This document shows positions 11,981 through 23,036 of a stretch of 64,000 bases of DNA, piece by piece. This DNA is from Aptenodytes patagonicus. Taxonomy: Eukaryota > Chordata > Aves > Sphenisciformes > Spheniscidae. The position numbers and the translations under genes were made by a program. The notes under the pieces are model-generated. The model was not told the DNA's origin. It was given only the letters and a program-made list of their open reading frames with translations, and did no database searches. Where the stretch lies: the NCBI RefSeq assembly GCF_965638725.1, contig NC_134950.1, positions 137,693,636 to 137,757,635 of the forward strand, in the 5' to 3' direction. Numbering within the stretch: the stretch's first letter is position 1; every line of letters begins with the position of its first letter.

Positions 11981-12090
11981 CGGGTTAATAATACTTGCCC
12001 GCTTTACAGGATTGTGGGAGGCTTACTTCATTAGCCTCTAAATATTCCGAGTATATCAAATGGAAGATGTTACCTAAGTACATTATATTT
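11981..12090 (+). mobile_element. MIR-like (CORE) SINE fragment
   Basis: The order of words matches the 3' half of MIR-type SINEs: a TTAATAATACTTGCC block, a TTTACAGGATTGTGGGAGGC block, a CATTAGC block, and a TCAAATGGAAG block followed by a TAAGTACATTAT tail. It is strongly diverged and lacks the tRNA-like head. MIRs are extinct non-autonomous elements moved by L2-type LINEs. The call rests on pattern memory, not on an alignment. Confidence 0.5.
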
Positions 12091-15000
12091 AATTCTTTAT
12101 TTCAATGTATAATTACATCTCTATAGAATACATATACACCTACACTATTGGTTATATTCCCACTGGTGTAATACATGAAGATGATTTAAACCAGGCAGTC
12201 TTAATAGATGTTCATAGCAGACCATGGAGAAGAGTGTGACTGCCGTTCTGAATATTGGCTCTTAATTCCTCACCATTAAAGAATTTGGGTAAACTATATA
12301 ATAATATATATATAATATATAAAAACTATATAATTAATATATAATATATTAACCCCATATTAATATTACGTTAGTAATAGTAAACATATTTCCCCCTTAA
12401 TATCTGCAATAATTAATTCTTTCTTTTCTCTCAAGACAAAATGAAAGTTAGTTCAGTCTAAGCCAGGTAGACTCTGTTAAGATTACCTTTATCTGTATTG
12501 CTTGTAAACTAAATATAACCTAATGTTCCCAAGAAATTACAGACTATTATGCCTAGATTTTCTATGGGAACAGTCAAGCTGCATGCTACACTTACCGGGT
12601 CAAGCACTGACCCTTTTACTCACATCGAGTAACATTTCACTCTATAAACAGTCCCACCAAAGCCAACGGAACCATTAATGAAGTAAGGAGTTACTCACTG
12701 TGAGCTGGGATCCCAGAACTGCCCGTAGTAGTTCTTGTTTTAAAAAAGGGTATTAATATCTGCAAGCAATGGCAGGCTTTTGACAAGGCAGAATGGATTT
12801 CCAATGTCAGTGAGGAAAAAGGATTCATGAAGTAGAATGTGATTCGTGGAGTGAATTTTGTACCACATGCTGCCAGTAATAATATGTCTTCCAGTCATAG
12901 CATGAAGTGAATAATTTTTGCAAACTGTGATGTAGCAAGGGAGACTGTGACCTTTTTAACTTCTTTCCAGCAAAAGAAGAATACGGCCAGTCGGTTAGCG
13001 ACATTGGAGCTAATTGTCCATGAAATGAATTTTAAATTAACTGATAATTTTTAATTAATTTAGTAATTTCTCTTGAGAAATCTTCAATAATTCCATGAAG
13101 CAACATTTATGTAACTTTCTAGACTGGACATTTTGCAGCCTCAACAAATCTAGTGAGTTTGCCTTTTCCAATGCAGACTGTAGATCTCACAGCTGTATTA
13201 ACAGAATAACATCCCTCCCAAAAGCTGTAGCTGAGAGATATGAGCTGGTGTTTATTTGAGAGTCCATCCACTTTTTTTCTGTTTTAAACCTCTTCTTCCC
13301 ATCGCCACTGTTAGGTCCAAGAATAGCTGTATTGTGAAGAGAAGGACCACAATCTCACGGCAATGTGCAGTTTTCTTAACAATTTACACACAGCAAATCT
13401 TTATTTCATTCAGCTCCAACAGAATGCATGGGAGAACAGCGCAAACAATCTCTTCCTCTATTCTCACCTCTTCTTTAATTTATGGTAACATTTCTGGAGT
13501 GAGGAGCCTACAGAGTTGCTCCTGAAGATGTCATTGAACTAGTAGCATTCTCTCCTGTACTATCCCAGGAGCTACCTTGAAAATGTTATGAGAAAACCAA
13601 GCAAATTCATTTTCAGTCCTGCAGTTTAATGCTGATGCATTTGGTCCCTCTGGGCACCAAACAAGGTAAATCATGCCAGCAGAAAACCTCTCTTTCCCAA
13701 GCTAGAAGCAAACAATTGCTTCTGGAAATCTGCTCTGTGAGTGATGCAACCAGAGTTTTTAAATGGTGCTGAGAACAAAGCTGGTATGAACAATCCTCAA
13801 TATATCTGACTGTCAGTACTGCCAAAAGATTTTGCCTCATGAAAAAAGTCTTGTTTTCTCAACACTTACTCTTCTTACCCAAATGTTCACAAGTAAGGAA
13901 ACAGAGACTTTGCTATTCCCAGCAAAATAAGTTCTTCCCCGGGGCTATGACGAACGAATGACAGTTTCTTTTCATTGCACAAGCCTGGCTTAGAGACATG
14001 GGCAGGAGGTTTGCCAAGGCCACCTGCCCCAAATCAGTTAGCCAAGTCTTGGGGACCTGCAGAGGAATGACCCACTGTATTTGTGGGGCGCACAATAGGG
14101 CACACCACTGCTGTAGGAGGGACTCCACAGGTCCGGTAGTCTTAATGCCTGTGTGGTCATCTGTCCCACAAGGGCTGTAACCAGTGTTTTCAAGCCTTGC
14201 AGTCAAAACAGTTACTGGAGGAGACTGGTCTGGGATAATGAAGCTAGCTATTGTCCAGCCACACAGATTGTGAATTCCTAAGCTTCATGGATTTTATCTG
14301 ACAGTATCAGTCAGCTCCTCACAACCTCTCTTCACTCAACTTTAGTAACATTTCTACTGCAATTTCAGGCATCAGCTCACCTCTCTTTCCCCTCCGTGGG
14401 AAAAGCTAAGTAAGAATAATCAATTACTAGTGGAAACAAACCATTTTTTGATGCAGCATTTTTTTCATTGCTTGCCAGTTTGGGACCTCTCCTCACAACT
14501 TGGGATACATTTATTACTCAGCAGTTCATTTTTATGGCATGTATATAAGGGACTGGGGGCATTGTTTCAAAGTGTTTGCTCATACAGCAGACAAAAAGCT
14601 TTTTGTACTGATATGCAGAGATGATGGACACAGGTTGTGTTTATTTGCTACTATGCTTCGTAAAGGTATTAATCATCAGCCTCATACTGAACTTTCTTTT
14701 CCTGCGTGTAACATCAAAAGGGAGGTTTAAAGCTCTATAACCTTTTCTCAAGAACCTCACTCTTGAGTATTTCTGTTTCTTGTTTTGCTTTGTGGTCACT
14801 AACCGCAGGAGAAATTTGTCTTTTTTACATATGCTGGAAATAATTTACTGCCTTTAGAAATATTAAACCACAAGAAACCCCCTACATTAAAGTAACATTA
14901 AGGGTCTGCCTAAAACCCACAAAAAGCCAGGAAATTGAGAGTTAAAGCTGAAACTCTGATCTGATACTCCAGCCTTAATTTACCTCATAGGGGACAGGTA

Positions 15001-15884
15001 CAGCTGGTGTCTCCAGTGAGGGGGTGAATGTTGCTGGGTGGAGTTGTAAGCATTTTCTGTAGCACCTAGATACAACAGCCTGAATGAAATACAAATTTAC
15101 TAAGAATGAATTTGCTAAGGGTGACCCCTTTTTATACTCAGGTTAACTTAGTAGGACGAATGGCCACATGGAGCCTCTCCACAGCCACTGCTAACTTTAC
15201 CTCCATAGCTTATTGGCTAGCTTTCCTCCTTTAGCTTGCCCCAAACAGCTTTTGGTCAGGGCATTCTCCTAACTTCAAACATGTTCTGCTGGGCAAATGA
15301 TGAGCTACTCCTAAGGTTTGCTTTGTTGCTCACAAGGAGATCTCAGCAATCACTCGGTTGGGTTTGCTCTCACCCTTCTTTCCTGTTCTGGTTCCACTGT
15401 ACTTTGTGTGCTCCACAAACATTTACCTGCCTGAAACACTGTCCCATCAATAAATGCAACAGAATCTTCTGGACCAACCACAAAAGGTTGAAAGAAAAGG
15501 ATGTTGAAAACACCCAGAACACCTATGCACACTGGTATATGCAGAATTAATAGCAATAATCAAAGCATAGAGATATAAACCATAAGATTAGGGTCTAGGG
15601 AACTGTTGGAGTGCCATGTGATGAATCCATGGAAGTTAATGCAGGGCAGTGAGAGACAAATCTTCATTGTCTGGGTGCTCATGGGTATTGCCCTTGTCTT
15701 TTCTCACCAGCTGAACACCACTATCAGTCAACGGGAGGTACCTGACCAGGTAGTACCTTTAGGCATGTCCTTAACTTTCTAACAGGACAGATGATTATTG
15801 TTAAAAAGGAGGGAAAAACCTCAAGGTCATTTCTCACTTGAGAAATGTTCAGCTTCACAAGTAATTTTTTGTCACTACAGCCTA
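12091..15884. other. Non-coding AT-rich stretch
   Basis: It contains an (AT)-rich simple-sequence patch at about 12289-12371. The segment 12960-13130 is rich in TAATT/AATTA words typical of conserved homeobox-type enhancers, but conservation cannot be judged from one genome. I see no exon. Confidence 0.45.
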
Positions 15885-16156
15885 ACTTGCCTTCTGGAGT
15901 TTGCTGGCACAGGAGGCTGTGGAAGCAGACAGTATCAGTAGGTTCAAAAGGATTAGACAAATTCACAGACAACCTGTCGGTAAACAGAAACCTAGTCAGC
16001 GGTGTACCTCTAAGATCTCTAACAACAGCTGTGCATGCTGAAGATGTACAAAGCATATGTGTGCCGGACTCACAGTTCTGTTGTCTCTGACATCAAAACT
16101 GGGCTGGATGGACCACTGCTCTCACCCAACAGGGCTTTACTCATGTTCTTATTATT
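15885..16156 (+). mobile_element. CR1 LINE, 3' end fragment
   Basis: The segment follows the order of an amniote CR1 3' end. It has the stretch that in CR1 reads as a 'GGTTCAAAA..GATTAGACAAATTC' block (about 15940-15963), later the hallmark ACTGGGCTGGATGGACCACT (about 16098-16117), CTCACCCAACAGGG (about 16120-16133), and a terminal TTCTTATTATTTA near 16147. It is diverged, with no reverse transcriptase frame left. It is an old, dead, 5'-truncated copy. Confidence 0.75.
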
Positions 16157-19100
16157 TAACTGTCCAAAATGGTAACAAATGACAGTTTCATACTTAACTC
16201 TTATTTATTCTTCTAATTTCCCTTGTGAAAGACTTTTTCTTTTTGATAGATCAAACACCAGGCAAAATTACTGAGTACGAGCTGTCATGGCATTGCTCTG
16301 CCTCAGGAGCTGTGCCACAAGGAAAAGAGCAAATGGCCCATGCTTCTCTCATTCTGCTGAAGAAACACTAGCTTGGTCAATCTTCTTTGTGTTTGGATCT
16401 AGGTACAGCACAGTCCTGTCCTGCTACATACACCAGCTTTGCTTTTCTAGCAGCAAGCAAATAAGGAGAGGGGAGACTCAACAAGAAAGTGGAGCTTTGC
16501 TTCTTCTCTTTCTTTGCCAGTCAGCCAGAGGAAAACTAAATCATTTTGGGAATCATAATCTGGACCCACCATGGAGCATTTGAGACAGATGTTTCAGAAA
16601 AGCAGCTTGTTTGGACCTGATAAGAAGATAGTGCTGCTCATATTCCTTTTTTCAAGATTAAAACCACCAGTTCACTGGGTGGTTCAGAGAGCTGGGTAGG
16701 TTCCTCTTAAGATGATGAGGTGGTCCTGGGAGTCTTGAGCAGGTACTGAACTGTAGCCACCTTTCCCTTTCTGTGTGGCTGAGAGTAAAGTCTCAGCTAG
16801 ATGGAAAGCTGCCCTTAAGAAATACTGATATAGGAAAGGAAACGTCACTGTGAAACCAATTGAGACTCACTGACTTCTTTTTTAGTATCAACAAAAGCTG
16901 TTAAATGACATATGTATCTATTTAGGCCTATAACCAGTTAAGTCAGGGGCAAAAGTTATGCCGTGAACACAGTCTAGACCAGTGGAATATAATAACTCTA
17001 ATATTCTAATTTGGCCTAATTTGCAGTGACGGATGATTTTATTAATGAAGTGAGAAGTGTGGGAGAATTAGTAGAGAGCTGACAATTACTAACCAAAAGT
17101 CCATTATTTTGCATTTATCCTCTATAGTATTTTTGTCATTATGCTTCAGCAGCTTATCTGTGACAATCAAGTCACATGAGGTTTTTTCACCATAATAGTG
17201 TAAATTTGCCAGTTGTTTGACACGGAAGCCACCAGTGCTGAGAGGATTTAGTTGCTGAGGTCAGATGAGATTGGTGCATGGAACGTAGCCAGGCTGGAAG
17301 AATTTGTAATACCTTATGCTATTAATGGCATTACCTCTGTGCTCTCTCAGACTAGGAGGCTGCTCACTATTAGGGTAAAGGTATTCACATTATTAATTTG
17401 AGGCTTACACATTTTGCCACACACTGATAATGGAGAGCATGGTCACACCAGTGCTTTAACTCTTCCTCTTGGCATTATCTTCTGTTATTTTTGGGGTGTT
17501 TTTGTTGTCGTTTGTTTTTAAGGGTTTCAAGAGGCAATAATCCTAAATACAGTGCATGGAAATGATAAACTGCTTGTTGTGACTTTACTTTGAACAAGTT
17601 CTCCTGTAGAGTATCATATTTAAGTAAATTGCCATCACGTACAGCGAGCAACACAATCATTCACATTCAAACAGAGCCTTTTGATCATATTCTGTAACGC
17701 AATCAAGAATCACATGAGAATTCAAGTACGCACCGACCTCATTCAATGCTAACTAGGTGAGAGAGAAAGGAGGATTAATTGTGGATGTCAACTACTTGGC
17801 TGATGCATTAGCATATAGAAACTTGCACTAGTTATATGCAATAACTGTATATAATTGTAAAAGGCTCATGTTCGCAGTGCTCTGCAAATGTATGGTTACT
17901 CACAGCTGAAAGATTATTAACATTGTTTCATGTGGGTACCACTCCCATCCCCCCACTTTTCTCAGATCAGAAAAAGATTTGGAGTTTTTTATCCATAAGG
18001 CACATTAAGGTCACCAATTAGGAATTGCTAACTGATGGGTTAATTGGGGAAACTTATAGACTGTTGAACCTCAGCCAATAATTTAGCTGATAGATTTAAG
18101 CAGGGCAACAGATGTGAAGGTGGAACCTCTGAAGGAGTGGATGGCACTGGCAGAGCACCATCTCTGCCCCTATTTAAATGGCAAGTGGAACAGCAATAAG
18201 ACAAGGAGGTGAGAACTGATGCTGTCTGAAAATATCTCTTGGTTGAAAAAAATGTGCACATTAGAAAAGAAATGTTTCTTAGAGAGAATATTCATCCTGA
18301 ATTCACACAAACACAGGAACAGCCTGCAGTTATAACCTTGACCACTGTTAGTGCCACTCATTCGCAAATAGCTTTGTACACTCCTCCATGAAGTCCATTC
18401 CTCAAGTGCTTTCTCTTAACTCTCCTGGAAGGTAATTCTCTCCTTTCTTCCAAACCCAATCTCCAACTTGCCTTTTTCAAGTTTGGTTGCTGGAAATTAG
18501 CCACCTAATGCTGTTTTTGTTAAAGTGCATCTGGAAACAACAGTTGTGTCTAATGTTCAAAGTACAACCTTTGTGACTACATGGTTCTATTTTCCCTGCT
18601 TTTTACTTGACAATTCCAGTTGTGCAGGCTATGGATGAAATCCTGAACTAATGGGAGTCACTGGTAGGACTCCCATCAACTCCCACAGCTGGCAGAGTTT
18701 GGACAGCATGAACCATTAACGAATATTCTAGTGCAAGGAAATATTATTGATGGGCTCTCTTCTCCCATCTTTTCTTTACTCTTGGATATTGTTTGTGCCA
18801 GTTTGGGAACATGTGCTTTGAGCTCCATTCTTCACGGGATAGGAAGGCAGCTTCCACCATCCTGAATCCTACCTGGAAAGGAACAGAAAAGAGGGATAGC
18901 TTTCAAAAAGTACTATTCTCTACTGGGCAGTGAAATAAAGTTTGTAAAGGAAACTGCCCATCTAAGAAGCCTGGGCTGAAATGCATCATCCCCTGAAATC
19001 TTCTGGAACAGCCAATTGCTATGATTTAGTGAGTTACCTGAAAGAGACCCATATCTACCATTGCTTTCCACACTAGTACCTTGCTTTTTAGTGTACTTTG

Positions 19101-19477
19101 CACTGTTTAAAACTCCTTACAGTGGAATATGCCTAGGGGGACAAGTAATTATTGCCTGAAAACACCTTCCCCCTCTTGTTGAGAGAAGCAGAAATGGAGG
19201 TGGAATGAACCTCCCCTGCTAACCTGGCTCTTGTTTTCCATCCCTAAATGAGATTGGCCACACCGAGTCTGGGCATAAAGGGGACAACTTCTTAAAAGTG
19301 GTTCCAGGACTCCCTCCTAGCAATGCATAATTTGCTCTACCTGTGGGAATAACAATGGCTCTGCTTTTGCAGAACCTGTATATAATAATTTTTTAGGATG
19401 ACTATGCATCCCTTTACCATTTAGGAATGAGAAGCATGGTGTGGAAAGATTTTCCAGTTTTCCAGTAGTTTAACTCT
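16157..19477. other. Non-coding AT-rich stretch
   Basis: No supportable exon. The segment of about 16860-17330 is dense in ordered AT-rich words (TTAATGAAGT, TTTGCATTTATCC, TGACAATCAAGTCA) and has the look of a conserved non-coding element, which cannot be proven here. One copy of a palindromic short repeat lies at 18635-18690. Confidence 0.4.
18635..18690. repeat. Palindromic short repeat, copy 1
   Basis: GAAATCCTG is followed by AATGGGAGTCACTGG and then GGACTCCCATCAACTCCC. The two halves are near-reverse complements. It matches the pattern of the better-preserved copy at 31022-31070. Confidence 0.5.
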
Positions 19478-19649
19478 TGTTGTGGTTTAATCTCAGTCGG
19501 CAACTAAGCACCACGCAGCTGCTCGCTCACTCCCCCCCACCCGGTGGGATGGGGGAGAGAATTGGAAGAGCATAAGTGAGAAAACCTTGTGGGTTGAGAT
19601 AAAAACAGTTCAATAATTGAAATAAAATGATAATAATAATAATAATATG

Positions 19650-19686
<37 letters not shown>

Positions 19687-20041
19687 ACAAAGCAAGTGAT
19701 GCACAGTACAATTGCTCACCACCCACCGACCAATGCCCAGCCAGTCCCCGAGCAGCGGCCCCCCCGGCCAGCTTTCCCCAGTTTATGCACTGAGCATGAC
19801 GTCACATGGTATGGAATGTCCCTTTGGCCAGTTTGGCTGTGCCCCCTCCCAGCTTCTTGTGCACCTCCAGCCTTCTCAGTCAGTAGAGCATGGAAAACTA
19901 AGAAGTCCTTGGCTAGTGTAAGCATTACCTAGCAAGAACTAAAACATCGGTGCGTTATCAACTTTGTTCTCATCCTAAATCCAAAACACTGTACCAGCTA
20001 CTAGAAAGGAAATTAACTCTATCCCTGCCGAAACCAGGACA
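19478..20041 (+). mobile_element. Solo LTR, ERV-L-like avian family
   Basis: The element begins TGTTGTGGTTTAAT and ends GAAACCAGGACA, a TG..CA long terminal repeat about 564 bp long. I recognise its words (CGGCAACTAAGCACCACGCA, AACATCGGTGCGTTATCAAC) from a repeat family common in bird genomes, which I place with ERV-L-like LTRs from memory. ACTCT lies immediately before it (19473-19477) and ACTCT again at its end (20041-20045), giving a 4-5 bp target-site duplication depending on how the shared A is assigned. There is no second LTR, primer-binding site or gag-pol, so it is a solo LTR left by recombination. It contains a perfect CRE palindrome TGACGTCA at 19797-19804 and an (AAT)n expansion. 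Confidence 0.85.
19627..19685 (+). repeat. (ATA/AAT)n microsatellite inside the LTR
   Basis: About 59 bp of AAT repeats are interrupted once by ATATG. It lies just after AATAAA at 19621. The Leu/Tyr-rich minus-strand frame is a repeat artefact. Confidence 0.95.
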
Positions 20042-20045
20042 CTCT

Positions 20046-22541
20046 GTAGCTCAGCTTGGGGTTCTTCTTGGCTTTACTTTATTATGTTTGATATGGGCAT
20101 TTTTTGGGCAGGCAAGGAATGAAGGTGGCTGTATTCAGGCTGCAGTCAGCAGGCAGTTCTGGTTGCAGCTGGGCTTGGTCACAGACTATCTCTTTCTGTT
20201 CATCTTTGTCCACTTCCCTCAGTCCTTACTCTATTCTCCTTTGCTTCTTTACTCTCTCATTGTGCTTGGTGGAGGTAAAAAATGACTGGAGTTTAAAAAA
20301 TTAATGGATCAAAAGTGTCCAAGTGAATCAATATTCTTTTTACAGCTACATCAGAGAGACTATATACACAGTTGTGCAGGTAGATTTTAGGGAGGAATAA
20401 CCTGTGGGGAAGGGGAGGAAGAGAAGCTGGGCATAGGCTCAGGAACAGCTGCAGTAGCACACTTGACTACAGCTTCATTTCCAGCCTTGGTTCAACAGTT
20501 TATAGAAGGCATATCACATCTACACACTGGCACTGGATATATTCCCGTTGACATCACGGGGAGGAGGAGCTGATCTGTGAATGATGCTGACTTCATATTA
20601 AGCCCTGTTCTTGAAAGCTAGGGCAAACCAGCTGTTTTCTTGGAAAAAAATGCAAATGTGAGTTTATCTGAGATTGCAAGACTGATCAGTGGTGAGAACT
20701 TGTGAACCAACAGAATGGCATATTTCACACCAGAACTGAAGTGTATATGTGTGTTTGTATATACATAAGACAGCTTAAGGAAAAGGGGACATAATTATGC
20801 TTCTTATTGGGTGGTGCAGAAGGAGAAAAAGATCTTGATTGTTCTGTTATCTTATTTTTTTGGCAATTTTAAATGTTGCCACCCCTGATGTGTGCTTGGC
20901 TCCAACTCTTCACACTTACATTTGATTTTGAGATTGGATACATTTGAAATGTTATCCACCTTTCCTTGATTGTGTTTAGAAGTTTTTATGAATATTTAGT
21001 TAAACACATTATTCCTTCTCTCCAAGAGCAACACCATTTTCTTTTTAACTGCTACTAAATTTTTTAAGCTTGAACTCTATCCTTGTCTTTCTGTTGTGAT
21101 GAAAAAGTTTATTCATTTCTTCTGAACTGAATGTCACTTAAAGCAGATCAGTTATGAATAGTCTATCCATCCTGCTTCTGTTATTGGTGAGCATCTCAAA
21201 CCCTTTGTGGTTTTGCCGCCTGCTTTTCCTTATGAGGAAATTGAATCAGAAAAGCTATTAGGCATCAAAAGAGGTAGAAATACCTAGGAAGATCTATAAA
21301 ACACCTGAATTGAGTACATGTCTAGCACATTCAGATTCTTTCATCTGCAGTTAAAAGCAGTGACCTTGGCTTTAAAGATTTAACCATAAGATACCTGTCT
21401 AAAGACAGTAGAAAATCTGTGGCAGAAAAAGAAATCAAACACAGTGGAATGAGACACTCGAGACACCCCCTCTCTGGAGACAAGATGGTGCAACTTTGAA
21501 CCCACTTCGCAAAACGTGGTTTGGATGCAACCTCTTGCATGCTGATGCTCTTTAGGTATGCAACAGGCATCCTTTGTTTTGGTGGCCAATCTGTGACACC
21601 AGCATTGACTTTTCACTGCCTATAGAAGAGGAAAAAAATTCTGGGTATGCTAGGGCCAGGGCAGAGGACTGGGTGCATTTTAGGGTGGTAGAAGGAGCTG
21701 CTGAAAAGACTAGAAAGATCTGGTACTTCTCTTTCTCCAGCCTGCCTGTGAAAGAGTTCAACATCCCAAGATGCCAAGTATTAGACTTCTGTCCTTCTTA
21801 GAACTTACTTTTTCAAGAATCCCAGGTTCGGTGGTGTTTCTCCAAAGGGTAACACTAGCTAGGGTAAAGCCTTGGATTCTCTGCAGAGCCAGTATTTAGT
21901 TGCCTGAATTGATACAAAAGAAACTTCAAAAAATGAATGAGATTTCTTGACTTTCCTTGCTTTCATTTTGTTTGGTTTCACTTGGTTTCAGGAATGTTTT
22001 CCTGAAGAGTTGTATTTGCATTACTGTGGCTTACATCCTGCCACATTTTGATCATTAACCCTATTCTGAACCTCTGTAAGCATCTTGGATATCAAAGAAA
22101 CCTGCCCAAATATACTTAATTTAGAACATATAGAAGATTCATCCTTTCAATAAAAAAGACAGCCTACACAGACATGAAAGAGTCTATTCATCCTAGTGGG
22201 TGTTTGAATTCCTTGGCACTAGCACCAATACTTTAGGGTGTCTGCCATGCACTGAGGATGCTTTTCCTCAGTACCTCACATAGAAGGAATATGTTATAGC
22301 CTAGTTCTGGTGAGTGGTTAAGGACCATGAATACTTTCTCCCTGCAGTCCCTTTCTCTCTGCAGTCTCAGTCCTAGCTTCAGAGGCAGATGGAGGCATAG
22401 AAAGAATGGCTGAAACCCTCTTCAGGTCTAAAAGACTACATGAGATGGCAGAAACAAACAGCACTTTGCTGAGCAGGGCCCCAGAACTTGTATGAGATGG
22501 AGTACACAGACCATCCTAAATAGCCACTGGAACAGGGGGTT
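20046..22541. other. Non-coding stretch, no gene seen
   Basis: About 2.5 kb of AT-leaning unique sequence between the solo LTR and the TTCCC array. There is no exon with convincing splice borders and no repeat family that I can name. Confidence 0.5.
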
Positions 22542-23036
22542 TTCCCTTCCCTTCCCTTCCCTTCCCTTCCCTTCCCTTCCCTTCCCTTCCCTTCCCTTCC
22601 CTTCCCTTCCCTTCCCTTCCCTTCCCTTCCCTTCCCTTCCCTTCCCTTCCCTTCCCTTCCCTTCCCTTCCCTTCCCTTCCCTTCCCTTCCCTTCCCTTCC
22701 CTTCCCTTCCCTTCCCTTCCCTTCCCTTCCCTTCCCTTCCCTTCCCTTCCCTTCCCTTCCCTTCCCTTCCCTTCCCTTCCCTTCCCTTCCCTTCCCTTCC
22801 CTTCCCTTCCCTTCCCTTCCCTTCCCTTCCCTTCCCTTCCCTTCCCTTCCCTTCCCTTCCCTTCCCTTCCCTTCCCTTCCCTTCCCTTCCCTTCCCTTCC
22901 CTTCCCTTCCCTTCCCTTCCCTTCCCTTCCCTTCCCTTCCCTTCCCTTCCCTTCCCTTCCCTTCCCTTCCCTTCCCTTCCCTTCCCTTCCCTTCCCTTCC
23001 CTTCCCTTCCCTTCCCTTCCCTTCCCTTCCCTTCCC
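22542..23036 (+). repeat. Perfect (TTCCC)99 array
   Basis: The 495 bp read as 99 consecutive TTCCC units with no interruption that I can see. The array ends in CCCACATAAAG. On the minus strand it is (GGGAA)99, in which every four successive GGG runs satisfy a G-quadruplex pattern with 2-base loops, and the homopurine-homopyrimidine mirror symmetry also allows triplex DNA. The long Gly-Arg-Glu-Gly-Lys and Phe-Pro-Ser-Leu-Pro frames on the two strands exist only because the pentamer contains no stop codon. Confidence 0.98.

Noticed and set aside
19478..20041. Full endogenous retrovirus
   Set aside because: Only one LTR is present. No primer-binding site, gag, pol or second LTR lies within reach, and the flanks show a solo-LTR duplication.
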